Positions 30,621-39,065 of a stretch of 64,000 nt of DNA are shown in pieces. The stretch is from assembly GCA_016177845.1 (NCBI GenBank), contig JACOUO010000017.1, forward strand, positions 62,001-126,000, written 5' to 3'. Each line of letters begins with the position of its first letter. Position 1 is the first letter of the stretch. This stretch comes from Deltaproteobacteria bacterium. Its GTDB lineage: Bacteria > Desulfobacterota > GWC2-55-46. The notes below the pieces were generated by a model, which saw only the letters and a list, made by a program, of their open reading frames with translations, had not been told where the DNA came from and ran no database searches. A program made the position numbers and the translations under genes.

Positions 30621-30637
30621 ATTTGAATATACCAGAA
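30621..30637. promoter_or_regulatory. Degenerate operator/promoter motif before the Met-rich gene
   Basis: On the minus strand this reads TTCTGGTATATTCAAAT. It shares TTCTGGTATA-K-TCA with the site at 30197-30213 and contains TATATT as a likely -10. The right arm is poorly conserved, so it is weaker than the other three sites. Confidence 0.42.
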
Positions 30638-30666
30638 TTTTTTCGAGGTGAGGGGGCAGGGGATGC

Positions 30667-33600
30667 CTATCCCTGTTTTTTTAGTTCCCTTCCTTTCCAG
30701 ATGGCATATATGGCAGGGAGCACCAGAAGCTCAAGGAGCCCTGAGGTGAACATGCCGCCTACCATCGGTGCCGCTATCTTTTTCATTACATCAGCCCCTG
30801 TGCCAATGCTCCACATGATTGGCAGCAAGCCCGCTATGATGGCTGTGACTGTCATGAGCTTTGGCCTTACCCTTAAAACGGTTCCGTCCATGATGGCTTC
30901 GTGGAGATCGTCCTTTGAGTTCATCCTGCCTTCGGCCTTTCTCGTATTATACGCCTGGTCAAGGTAGATGAGCATGACTATGCCCATCTCGGCATCAAGG
31001 CCCGCAAGGGCGATAAATCCTACAGCCACTCCGATACTTAAGTTGTATCCCAGGAGATACAATATCCACGCCGCGCCTATAAGGGAGAACGGGATTGCCA
31101 AAAGTATTATCAGGCACTCGGTAATGGATTTGAAGTTAAGATACAGGAGCAGGAAGATGATTGCGAGCGTAAGCGGGATAATAAGCTTAAGCTTCTCATA
31201 AGCCCTCTGCATGTATTCATACTGGCCGCTCCATGTTGCGTAGTAGCCTGTCGGGAACTTCACATTCTGCGCTACAGCCGCCTTTGCCTCATTTACATAG
31301 CTCCCCACATCCCTGCCCCTTACATCTACATATATCCATGTTGTGAGAAGGGCATTTTCTGTCCTGATTGTGGGCGGGCCCATCTTGACCCGTATATCGG
31401 CAACCTGCTGCAAAGGTATGTGCTGGCCTGTCATGGTCGGTATCAAAACACGCTCAAGCTTGACTACATCATCACGAAGCTCTCTTTTATACCTGACATT
31501 TACAGGATATCTTTCAAGGCCTTCAACCGTTGTGGTGACATTTTCTCCTCCGATTGCGGACATGATGACATCCTGAATGTCTTCTATCTTAAGCCCATAC
31601 CTTGCGGCCTCTTCCCTTTTTATGTCTATATCGAGATAGTACCCTCCGATTATCCTCTCCGCATAGGCGCTCGCCGTACCGGGTATGTTCTTTACAGCAG
31701 CCTCCACATCAAGGGCGACCTTTTCAAGCTGTTCAAGGTCCTTTCCGAATACCTTTATTCCCACAGGCGTGCGTATGCCAGTTGAGAGCATGTCTATCCT
31801 TGCCTTGATGGGCATTGTCCATGCGTTGGTGACACCGGGCATCTCAAGGGCTCTATTTAGCTCATCGATGAGCTTGTCCGTTGTCATGCCGTCGCGCCAT
31901 TGGTCGCGGGGCTTGAGATTTATTATGGTCTCAAACATCTCAAGTGGCGCCGGGTCCGTTGCGGTAAGCGCGCGCCCTGCCTTGCCGAATACGCTGTCTA
32001 CCTCAGGGAAGTTCTTGATTATCTTATCCTGCGTCTGAAGTATCTCGGCGGTTTTGGTTACTGAGATTCCGGGCAGGGTTACCGGCATGTACATGAGAGT
32101 GCCTTCATCGAGGGCAGGCATGAACTCGCTTCCAAGCCTGCTTAACGGGAAGATTGAAATAACAAGCGCGGCAACCGCGATAAGGATGGTAGCTGTTTTG
32201 AACTTTAAAACCTTTTCTATCGCAGGCCTGTAGAGCCATATCAAAAACCTTGTAATCGGGTTTTTGTGCTCAGGCATGATTTTGCCCCTGATGAAAATGC
32301 CCATTAACACAGGCACAAGCGTAATGGAGAGGAATGCAGAGGCTGCCATCGCAAAGGTCTTTGTATATGCGAGCGGTTTAAAGAGCCTGCCCTCCTGGGC
32401 CTCAAGCGTAAATATGGGCATAAAGGAAACCGTGATAATAAGGAGCGAGAAGAACAGAGGCGGGCCTACTTCCTTTGCGGCGTTCGTGATTATATCCCAA
32501 TGCCCCTTGATGCCCTCATCCCGTTCAAGGTGCTTGTGCGCGTTCTCAATCATGACGATTGCGCCGTCTATCATCGCGCCTATGGCGATAGCTATGCCGC
32601 CTAAGCTCATGATGTTGGCGTTAATGCCCATCTGGTACATTATGATAAAGGAAATTAAAATCGCTACAGGCAGCATTATTATTGCCACAAGCGCGCTTCT
32701 GAAGTGCAGGAGGAAGATTATGCAGACGAGCGAGACTACGATGGATTCCTCAACGAGCTTTTCCTTGAGAGTGTCTATTGCCCTGTGTATGAGGTCGCTT
32801 CTGTCATAGACAGGCCTTATCGTAATGCCGGGCGGCAGCCCTGCCTCAAGCTCTTTAAGTTTTGCCTTTACCCCGTCAATGACAGTCAAGGCGTTCTCGC
32901 CGAAGCGCATTACAACTATTCCGCCCACAGCCTCACCATCGCCGTTGAGTTCAGATAGGCCCCTTCTTTCATCCGGGCCAAATTCGACCCTTGCGACATC
33001 CCTTATTTTAATAGGGGTGCCTGTCCTGTCTACCCTGAGCACGATATTTTCAATGTCGTCAAGGCTCTTGATGTAGCCGAAGCCCCTGACCATGTACTCG
33101 CGCTCAGCCATCTCGATGACCCTGCCGCCGACATCCTTGTTGCTCATCTCTATTGATTTGACGATGTCGTTTATGGAGATGCCGTAGGTGAGAAGCCTGT
33201 TCGGGTCTATGTTGACCTGATACTGCTTTACAAAGCCGCCGATTGATGCGACCTCAGAGACCCCTGGAACCGTAGTAAGCTGATAACGGATATACCAGTC
33301 CTGTATTGAACGGAGCTCGGCTAAACTGTAGCCCTTTCCCTCTACCGTGTATTCGAATACCCAGCCCACGCCCGTGGCATCCGGGCCGAGCGAAGGCGTT
33401 ACGCCTCTGGGTAGTTTGCCTGCGGCAAAGTTCAGGTACTCAAGCACTCTTGAACGGGCCCAGTACATGTCGGTGCCGTCCTCGAATATCACATAGACAA
33501 AAGAGGTGCCGAAAAATGAATAGCCCCTGACGACTTTTGCCTTGGGTACGGCAAGCATCGCTGTTGTAAGCGGGTAGGTTATCTGGTCTTCAACTACCTG

Positions 33601-33774
33601 AGGGGCCTGGCCGGGATAATCCGTATATATGATTACCTGGACATCCGAGAGGTCGGGTATGGCGTCAATAGGCGTCCTGTAAATGGCGAGTATGCCCCAG
33701 CCGATGGCAAAGGCAGTGAACAGGAGAATGATAAATTTATTCTGAACTGAAAGCTCGATAATTCTCTTTAACAT
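30667..33774 (-). CDS. cusA: CusA/CzcA-family heavy-metal efflux RND pump
   Basis: The inner membrane proton-driven pump of a tripartite system. The 1035-residue protein has the HME-RND plan: twelve spans, two large periplasmic loops, the family start FAIGWGILAIYRTPIDAIPDLSDVQV in its first block, GGIAIAIGAMIDGAIVMIEN in TM4 with relay acidic residues, and ARIDMLSTGIRTPVGIK in the second loop. That Met matches one member of the CusA three-Met site; by my recollection of E. coli CusA the other two positions hold Ile and Asn here (TAEILQ, GGENV). Cu/Ag is favoured by the CusB type, but another soft metal is possible. It lies 15 bp after cusB. Confidence 0.9.
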   Translation of the reverse strand: MLKRIIELSVQNKFIILLFTAFAIGWGILAIYRTPIDAIPDLSDVQVIIYTDYPGQAPQVVEDQITYPLTTAMLAVPKAKVVRGYSFFGTSFVYVIFEDGTDMYWARSRVLEYLNFAAGKLPRGVTPSLGPDATGVGWVFEYTVEGKGYSLAELRSIQDWYIRYQLTTVPGVSEVASIGGFVKQYQVNIDPNRLLTYGISINDIVKSIEMSNKDVGGRVIEMAEREYMVRGFGYIKSLDDIENIVLRVDRTGTPIKIRDVARVEFGPDERRGLSELNGDGEAVGGIVVMRFGENALTVIDGVKAKLKELEAGLPPGITIRPVYDRSDLIHRAIDTLKEKLVEESIVVSLVCIIFLLHFRSALVAIIMLPVAILISFIIMYQMGINANIMSLGGIAIAIGAMIDGAIVMIENAHKHLERDEGIKGHWDIITNAAKEVGPPLFFSLLIITVSFMPIFTLEAQEGRLFKPLAYTKTFAMAASAFLSITLVPVLMGIFIRGKIMPEHKNPITRFLIWLYRPAIEKVLKFKTATILIAVAALVISIFPLSRLGSEFMPALDEGTLMYMPVTLPGISVTKTAEILQTQDKIIKNFPEVDSVFGKAGRALTATDPAPLEMFETIINLKPRDQWRDGMTTDKLIDELNRALEMPGVTNAWTMPIKARIDMLSTGIRTPVGIKVFGKDLEQLEKVALDVEAAVKNIPGTASAYAERIIGGYYLDIDIKREEAARYGLKIEDIQDVIMSAIGGENVTTTVEGLERYPVNVRYKRELRDDVVKLERVLIPTMTGQHIPLQQVADIRVKMGPPTIRTENALLTTWIYVDVRGRDVGSYVNEAKAAVAQNVKFPTGYYATWSGQYEYMQRAYEKLKLIIPLTLAIIFLLLYLNFKSITECLIILLAIPFSLIGAAWILYLLGYNLSIGVAVGFIALAGLDAEMGIVMLIYLDQAYNTRKAEGRMNSKDDLHEAIMDGTVLRVRPKLMTVTAIIAGLLPIMWSIGTGADVMKKIAAPMVGGMFTSGLLELLVLPAIYAIWKGRELKKQG

Positions 33775-33789
33775 CTGAAAGGTCCTGCC

Positions 33790-35139
33790 TTAATGCTTAT
33801 GTTGTGAAGGCGGTGCGGGAGCCGGTGTTTCCTTTTTGGCTCCATCGTGCTGCATGCCGCTGATTGCGGTTTTAAGATTGCTTTCGGAATCAACGAGGAA
33901 GTTGGCTGATGTGACTACCCATTCGCCTTCGCTTACCCCTTGAAGTATCTGGAAGTAGTCCTCTCCCTTGGGGCCTGTCTTGACCTCTCTCGGTTCGAAA
34001 GTGCCGTCCCTGTTGTCTATTACCACAAGCTGCCTTGTGCCTGAATCGATAAGCGCGGAATCCGGGACTGCAATGGCATTCTTTGCGATATTCGCGGCTA
34101 TTTCGACATTAAGGTACATTCCGAGCTTGAGCCTGTGGTCTTTGTTGGGCAGAGCGAACCGTACCTTCTCTGTCCTTACCTCTGTGCCTTCCTCAGGCGC
34201 GTACCTGATCGAACCAAGGTGGCTGTAGATATGCTCGATGGTCCCTTTATAAACTTCATTTGGAGAATAGGCAGGGGTTAATGTGGCGGACTGCCCTTCC
34301 CTTATATAAGGCATCTCGTATTCGTATATCTCGCCGTAAACCCATACGCTTGAATGGTCTATTATCTTAAAGAGCGTCTCGCCGGCCTCTATCTTCTGCC
34401 CTTCGACAACCATCTTCTCGGTTACGCTGCCGTAGCCCGGCGACCTGATGGCAAGCGTCCGCGTGGCTGTGCCTGTCTCTTTAAGCCTTTTTATCTGGTC
34501 TTCGGATATGTCCCAGTATTTAAGCCTCTGTTTTGACGCCTCTACAAGGCTCTGCGCGCCTTTCCTGACCTCAGGGTAGGGGCTCATCTTTACCTGTTCA
34601 AGTCCTTTTAACGCAAGCAGGTATTCTTCCTGAGCCGATATAAGCTCAGGGCTGTATATCTCAAGGAGCTTATCTCCCCTTGAGACCATCTGGTCTGTGC
34701 GGTTAACATAGAGCCTCTCCACCCACCCCGTTACCTTGGCGTTCATTATGAAGACCTTGTCCTCGACAGGCTCGACCCTTCCTACCGTTCTTATGATTCG
34801 GCTCAGGTTTTTTCTTTCAACGGGTGCGGATTTTATCCCTATCTTCTGGATCTTTTCCGGGCTTATCTTTACAAGGCCCGGAGTTTGGTCTTTCTCTGTT
34901 TCTGGCGCATCTTCCTCATATACAGGGATATAATCCATGCCCATTTCGTCTTTCATGGGCACAGGTGAGGTGACCTTCGGGTTCATGGGGTTACGGTAGA
35001 AGAGGATATTTTTTTCCTTCTCCGCCTTGCCCGCGAATGAGACCTGCTTTTGCTCCTTATGCATCCAGACATAGACCAGCGTGCCGCCTGCGGCAAGGCC
35101 TATCAGAAGGACCAATAGTATCAACATTATTTTTTTCAT
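33790..35139 (-). CDS. cusB: CusB-type periplasmic adaptor
   Basis: This membrane-fusion protein joins the RND pump to the outer membrane channel and, in Cus systems, hands metal to the pump. The 449-residue protein has an N-terminal membrane anchor, then a heavy-metal-binding segment FYRNPMNPKVTSPVPMKDEM followed by GMDYIPVY, a Met-rich Cu/Ag-type version without Cys, then barrel-sandwich, hairpin and beta-barrel domains (GRVEPVEDKVFIMNAKVTGW, VYGEIYEYEMPYIREGQ) and a His-containing tail. The start at 35139 (MKKIMLILL) is chosen because the longer ORF to 35226 overlaps the upstream gene and lacks a membrane signal. It lies 13 bp after the TolC-family gene. Confidence 0.9.
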   Translation of the reverse strand: MKKIMLILLVLLIGLAAGGTLVYVWMHKEQKQVSFAGKAEKEKNILFYRNPMNPKVTSPVPMKDEMGMDYIPVYEEDAPETEKDQTPGLVKISPEKIQKIGIKSAPVERKNLSRIIRTVGRVEPVEDKVFIMNAKVTGWVERLYVNRTDQMVSRGDKLLEIYSPELISAQEEYLLALKGLEQVKMSPYPEVRKGAQSLVEASKQRLKYWDISEDQIKRLKETGTATRTLAIRSPGYGSVTEKMVVEGQKIEAGETLFKIIDHSSVWVYGEIYEYEMPYIREGQSATLTPAYSPNEVYKGTIEHIYSHLGSIRYAPEEGTEVRTEKVRFALPNKDHRLKLGMYLNVEIAANIAKNAIAVPDSALIDSGTRQLVVIDNRDGTFEPREVKTGPKGEDYFQILQGVSEGEWVVTSANFLVDSESNLKTAISGMQHDGAKKETPAPAPPSQHKH

Positions 35140-35152
35140 TTGATTAACTCTT

Positions 35153-36454
35153 TTATTTGTCTGAAAGCGAAGCGAGCCCGCCATCAGCTGATGTGGCCGA
35201 GATGTCAACTCCGACCGCGCGCTCAAGGGCGGCTACCCTCTTTCGATATTCAAGAAGCGTTCTCAGATAATCGATCCTTGTCTTTTTAAGCTCCCTTTCA
35301 GTATCGAGGAGCATTATGAAATCTATCCTGCCTGTCTGGTAATTCCTTACAGCCGATTCAAAGGAAAGCTCTACCTGAGGCATGAGGCTTGTCTCGTACA
35401 GAGAGCGCATCCTGTCAGAGGCGTCCACCTGCAAGGCAGCCCCTTTTACCTCAAAGGCCTTGTTGTTCTTCTCTGACGCAAGCCTTGATTTGAGGAAGAG
35501 GGCGTTTGCGGTTGCCTCCTGTGTTTGGCTGTTGTATTTACCCCTCCATATCGGGATATTTATCTGGAACATTAAATCGTAGCTGTCAAACCTGCCGTCC
35601 CTCTGTATGGGGGCCACTCCGACCATCAGGTCAGGGTAGTAGTTCTTCTTTGCAAGGTCGACAGAAAGTTCGTTGGCGTGCGCCTCTGCCTCCATCATCC
35701 TGATATCAGGGCTCTGCTTTACTGCGGACTCCACAAGCTCATCCGTATTGAAGCTGACCCTGTCTTTGGGCAGCTCTGCGGAGATACTGACCTGCGAGCC
35801 CTGAGGCCTGCTGATGAGGGATTTAAGCCTTGCCTCGGCTATCTCCTTTTCTGCGTTAAGGCTGATAAGCTCATTTCCAAGCATGGTAAGCTCTACATTT
35901 ATTTTTATTACATCCTGCTGAGAGACCTGTCCTGTTGAGTACCTCAACTGCGCTATCTCGGACATATGCGTTAGTACATCTTTTATCTCTTCGGTCTTTC
36001 TTATTGCCTCATTCAGGTAGGCATATTCGTAGTACGCCTCCTTGACCATGCCTGAGACTTCAATCTCTTTGGCAGCAAGTTCGGAGTTTGCCTGGTGCGC
36101 TTCCTTAAGGGCTATCTTCTCCCGCAGGGACAATTTGCCGGGGAAGGGGAACATCTGGCTGACAGTATACCTTGTAAGCATGGCATTGCCCGGCCCAGTA
36201 TTGAGCGGGCGAGTCCTGTCAAGGTCTTCCATCTCAACCTTTAAAGTGGGGTCGTCAAGATAACCTTCGGCCTTTGCCCTTGCCTGCCTTGCCCTGACTT
36301 TTTCCGAGAATGCCTTAAGCTCAGGGTTATTTGCCTTTGCCTCTTCGATGAGGGATTTTAGCGTCAGTGCCTCCTCTGAAAAAGCCGGAAGCGACGCAAG
36401 CGAGCTAAAGATAAGTATAAGAAGTATGGAAAATATTCCAATGATAGTCCGCAT
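35153..36454 (-). CDS. TolC-family outer membrane efflux channel (CusC-like)
   Basis: A 433-residue protein with a signal peptide (cleavage near AFS-EE, about 27) and the two repeated outer membrane efflux domains typical of TolC channels, rich in long Ala/Glu/Lys helices (EIDV-type heptads) and the NAELKAFSEKVRARQARAKA-type helix start. There is no lipobox, unlike E. coli CusC. It is encoded with cusB and cusA in the order channel-adaptor-pump, so it is the outer membrane part of this pump. It follows the small periplasmic gene by 21 bp. Confidence 0.88.
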   Translation of the reverse strand: MRTIIGIFSILLILIFSSLASLPAFSEEALTLKSLIEEAKANNPELKAFSEKVRARQARAKAEGYLDDPTLKVEMEDLDRTRPLNTGPGNAMLTRYTVSQMFPFPGKLSLREKIALKEAHQANSELAAKEIEVSGMVKEAYYEYAYLNEAIRKTEEIKDVLTHMSEIAQLRYSTGQVSQQDVIKINVELTMLGNELISLNAEKEIAEARLKSLISRPQGSQVSISAELPKDRVSFNTDELVESAVKQSPDIRMMEAEAHANELSVDLAKKNYYPDLMVGVAPIQRDGRFDSYDLMFQINIPIWRGKYNSQTQEATANALFLKSRLASEKNNKAFEVKGAALQVDASDRMRSLYETSLMPQVELSFESAVRNYQTGRIDFIMLLDTERELKKTRIDYLRTLLEYRKRVAALERAVGVDISATSADGGLASLSDK

Positions 36455-36475
36455 CAGGCAAAAGCTCCTCAGTTT

Positions 36476-36871
36476 TTATTTGATATCAACCGCGAAATTG
36501 AACGCGGCCTTTCTCTTTCCTGATTGAACGGATATGTCGAAACTATATCTGCCTTTCTCAGCCATGTCCAGAGTGTTCATGTAGGAGAAAACCTCTCCCA
36601 TTTTCATTCCCATAAGCTCTTTTTGGACCTTTTTCCCTGACGGCGTCGCTATATCCGCCATTACCTTGGCGCCTTTTATCGGGTTGGTAACGCTCTTTGC
36701 CATGTCGTAGAGGTAGAGGTCGACCATGTTCTTTGAGGCATCTATTTTCAGTACTGCCTTGACCCCGTTAGAGGTCTTTATCATGCCTTCTGTCAGGCTT
36801 TGCGAACTCGCTGAGCCTGAGAAAACCGCCATCATCAAAAATATTGCCAGCGAACTTATAAGCGATTTCAT
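36476..36871 (-). CDS. Small periplasmic protein of the efflux operon, FixH/YtkA-like
   Basis: A 131-residue exported protein (signal peptide to about SGSASS, residue 23). The mature domain reads as an all-beta sandwich (VKAVLKIDASKNMVDLYLYD, KGRYSFDISVQSGKRKAAFN) in the style of YtkA/FixH-like domains, with several Met (MKMGEVFSYMNTLDM). It is the first gene of the channel-adaptor-pump unit and directly follows the operator at 36884, so it is regulated with the pump. A role as metal carrier or as a sensor of the periplasm is a guess. Confidence 0.62.
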   Translation of the reverse strand: MKSLISSLAIFLMMAVFSGSASSQSLTEGMIKTSNGVKAVLKIDASKNMVDLYLYDMAKSVTNPIKGAKVMADIATPSGKKVQKELMGMKMGEVFSYMNTLDMAEKGRYSFDISVQSGKRKAAFNFAVDIK

Positions 36872-36883
36872 TGTATTTCTCCT

Positions 36884-36900
36884 TTCTACTATTCGTAGAA
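36884..36900. promoter_or_regulatory. Perfect dyad before the efflux operon, candidate BlaI-type operator
   Basis: TTCTAC-TATTC-GTAGAA is a perfect 6-5-6 inverted repeat lying 13 bp before the first gene of the efflux operon (36871). It has the same 6-5-6 layout as the site in the regulator promoter (TTCGAC-ACTAT-GTAGAA), differing by one arm base. Confidence 0.68.
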
Positions 36901-36918
36901 TCGATAGGCAAAAAATTT

Positions 36919-37836
36919 TTAATGTTTATGGGAGGTTTTGCAGTGCGTCCTGCAATCATCCCCGAGTTTGTTTATATGGGTTGAGCAATGCTCGGTTGAG
37001 CAGTCATTGGCCAATGAAGCGGCTGAGTGCAGAGGCAGTAAGATTGAAGTCATCAGAAGCCCGGCAATGAAAAGGCTGATTGTAATTGCCCTTAAGGCAG
37101 GCCGCTTGAATTTAAGCTCCCTTCCTTCGATAATCCTCCTGACCCTGCCTGATATGCTTCCCCCTTCGATATTGCCTGTGAATGAGGCAGGCGCAAACGA
37201 TGCCCTGTTAAAAGAGGCTACTTTTACAAGCGCCTCTGCAAGGCTTACAGGCTCGCTGATGGCCGCGATTGCGGCGTCATCGGCCTCGCATTCCTTTTTA
37301 AGGAGCATGACCCCTACAAAGTGGCTGATAAGGGGCAGGTAAAAGAACGCGTCTCTCAGGAAATTAAAGAGAAAGAACCGTAAAGGGTCGTAATTCCTCT
37401 TATGATGAAGCTCGTGGGCAAAGACTGAAAGCAGCTCGCTTCTTTCAAGGCTCTTTATAAGCCCTGTTGAAATATAAATTCTGGGCTTGATGAGGCCGTG
37501 AGTAAATGCAGCCTTGCTTAAGTCGTCTTTTATAAGGACTACTGATGAGCCCTTGTCCATAAGGGGCATTGCCTTGATGATGCCGTGAGCCTTAAGCAGG
37601 CCCTTGATGTTTTTAAACGCCGCATAAAGAAGCCCTCCGGCAAGGGCGAAAATGCCGAGCCATACCAGTACGACCTTTAATATCGCGGTATATTCAAGGC
37701 ACCTTACAAAAAGGCTCTGGCATAGGTTCATTACGCCGAAGGTGAGGTTGAAAAGCCCGGGCAGACCATAGGCAGCCCAGCCTAAAGCGGCTGAGGCAAG
37801 GGCGATTATGGTCAGGACAGGCACAAGGACAGGCAT
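36919..37836 (-). CDS. M56 (BlaR1-like) membrane metalloprotease with a Cys/His-rich tail
   Basis: A 305-residue protein of the BlaR1/MecR1 protease family. It has membrane spans near residues 5-25, 52-74, 155-178 and 246-268. The zinc protease site is HELHH at 141-145 with Glu184 in ECEADDAAI as likely third ligand. In BlaR1 a large penicillin-binding sensor domain follows the last span; here only a 35-residue tail follows, with Cys279, His283, Cys284, His287, Cys295, His298, Cys299, His303 and His305. That tail should face the periplasm and looks like a metal-binding site. The gene starts on the last base of the BlaI gene. Inferred role: metal sensing and cleavage of the repressor. Confidence 0.85.
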   Translation of the reverse strand: MPVLVPVLTIIALASAALGWAAYGLPGLFNLTFGVMNLCQSLFVRCLEYTAILKVVLVWLGIFALAGGLLYAAFKNIKGLLKAHGIIKAMPLMDKGSSVVLIKDDLSKAAFTHGLIKPRIYISTGLIKSLERSELLSVFAHELHHKRNYDPLRFFLFNFLRDAFFYLPLISHFVGVMLLKKECEADDAAIAAISEPVSLAEALVKVASFNRASFAPASFTGNIEGGSISGRVRRIIEGRELKFKRPALRAITISLFIAGLLMTSILLPLHSAASLANDCSTEHCSTHINKLGDDCRTHCKTSHKH

Positions 37837-38267
37837 TATCCCCTCTTTCTTTCAATCTCTTTCTTTTTTGATTCTATCAGGGCGGTGAGCTTGTCAAGCT
37901 CCATGGGGTCGTTGTCAGCAAGCGCGTCAACAAAAGAGGCGCACGCCCCGCTTGCGGATATCTCAAAAATGCCTTTGAGTACCTCTTGAGAGACCTCTCT
38001 GGCAAATTCGTCTTTAGTATAGGCGGGCCTGAAAAGATAGACGCTCTCGCCTTTGACCTTCCTGACAATCCCTTTTTTGGCAAGCCTTTCAAGGACAGTA
38101 AGGACGGTTGTCAGGGCAATCTCCCTGTTCCTTTTTATCTCGGCAAATATCTCCTTGCCGCTGGCCTCCTGCTTAAGCCACAGCGCCTCAAGAATGTCCT
38201 GCTCAAGATGCCCGAGCACTTTGCCGTATCCGTCAGTAAATTTGATTACTTTATCCGTATTATCCAC
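37836..38267 (-). CDS. BlaI/MecI/CopY-family transcriptional repressor
   Basis: A winged-helix repressor: LGHLEQDILEALWLKQEASG then TTVLTVLERLAKKGIV with the wing KGESVYLFRPAY, and a C-terminal dimer helix. The C-terminal Cys cluster that senses copper in CopY is absent (a single Cys), so sensing should come from the M56 partner. I start at the GTG at 38267, which has GGAGG five bases before it; an ATG at 38279 is in frame but would leave a leader of only about 2 nt after the promoter at 38288-38316. The operator sits in that promoter, so it probably represses itself. Confidence 0.87.
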   Translation of the reverse strand: MDNTDKVIKFTDGYGKVLGHLEQDILEALWLKQEASGKEIFAEIKRNREIALTTVLTVLERLAKKGIVRKVKGESVYLFRPAYTKDEFAREVSQEVLKGIFEISASGACASFVDALADNDPMELDKLTALIESKKKEIERKRG

Positions 38268-38287
38268 AAAAGCCTCCATCTAACCCT

Positions 38288-38316
38288 ATAATATTCGACA
38301 CTATGTAGAATGTCAA
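38288..38316 (-). promoter_or_regulatory. Sigma-70 promoter of the repressor-protease operon
   Basis: On the minus strand TTGACA (38311-38316) and TATTAT (38288-38293) are separated by exactly 17 bp. Start would be near 38281, 14 nt before the GTG start of the repressor gene. Confidence 0.82.
38294..38310. promoter_or_regulatory. Operator filling the spacer of the repressor promoter
   Basis: TTCGAC-ACTAT-GTAGAA occupies the whole 17-bp spacer between the -35 and -10 boxes, within a longer imperfect dyad (ATTC-n-ACA-N3-TGT-n-GAAT, 38293-38311). A protein bound here would exclude RNA polymerase. ACA-N3-TGT is close to, but one base longer than, the ACA-N2-TGT core of known BlaI and CopY operators. 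Confidence 0.7.
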
Positions 38317-38358
38317 GCGGAATTTAGGAACCGGTAAAAGCCCAGGAGTTTTAATAGC

Positions 38359-38387
38359 TTGCTTAAGCCCTTGTTTTCCTGTAATAT
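38359..38387 (+). promoter_or_regulatory. Sigma-70-type promoter of the tmk operon
   Basis: TTGCTT at 38359-38364 and TAATAT at 38382-38387 with a 17-bp spacer; start near 38394, 30 nt before tmk. It is divergent from the repressor promoter. Confidence 0.5.
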
Positions 38388-38423
38388 TGGAAAAAAATCG
38401 GACTGGCCTCCTCGGAGGGGGAA

Positions 38424-39059
38424 TTGGGCTTTTTTATCACATTCGAAGGCATTGAGGGTTGCGGAAAGACCACTCAGGCCGAGCTTCTCAAAGGCTATCT
38501 GGAGAAAAAAGGGAAAGAGGTCCTTAAATTAAGGGAGCCCGGCGGTACAGCTCTTGGCGAGAAAGTAAGGGCAATACTGCTTAACTCGGAAGCGGAACCG
38601 ATAGACCCATGGGCTGAGCTTTTTTTATATGAGGCATGCAGGGCCCAGATAGTCTCAAATGTCATAAGAAAAGCGCTTGATGCAGGTAAAATAGTTATCT
38701 GCGACAGGTTTACGGACTCAACAACCGCTTATCAGGGCTACGGCAGGGGGCTTGATGTAGGCTCCATTGCCTCTTTAAACGAAATGGCAGCAGGAGGCCT
38801 TAAGCCCGGCCTTACCATCCTTGTTGACTGCGACCCCGAAGTAGGGCTTAAAAGGGCCTGGTCAAGGATAGAAGTGACAAGCGGGGCAAAGGAAGATCGC
38901 TTTGAAAAAGAGGATATCATCTTCCATAAAAAGGTGAGGGAAGGCTTTCTAAAGATAGCCGCTCAGGAGCCACAGAGGGTAAGGGTGGTCAGGGGTGAGG
39001 CTGAAATACCTTCAATTCATAAGGAAATCTGTGATATTATAGAGAAAATGGGATTTTAG
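38424..39059 (+). CDS. tmk: Thymidylate kinase
   Basis: Tmk phosphorylates dTMP to dTDP. The 211-residue protein opens with FEGIEGCGKTTQ (P-loop), then REPGGTALGEKVR (dTMP-binding DR-type site), CDRFTDSTTAYQGYGRG and a lid region RFEKEDIIFH. The start is a TTG directly behind GGAGGGG; no ATG is available before the P-loop. It begins a run that continues with holB 6 bp later, the usual tmk-holB pairing. Confidence 0.95.
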   Translation: MGFFITFEGIEGCGKTTQAELLKGYLEKKGKEVLKLREPGGTALGEKVRAILLNSEAEPIDPWAELFLYEACRAQIVSNVIRKALDAGKIVICDRFTDSTTAYQGYGRGLDVGSIASLNEMAAGGLKPGLTILVDCDPEVGLKRAWSRIEVTSGAKEDRFEKEDIIFHKKVREGFLKIAAQEPQRVRVVRGEAEIPSIHKEICDIIEKMGF

Positions 39060-39065
39060 AGACTG

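Noticed and set aside
37836-38267. CopY-type copper-sensing repressor with its own metal site
   Set aside because: The C-terminal Cys motif of CopY is missing; there is one Cys only.
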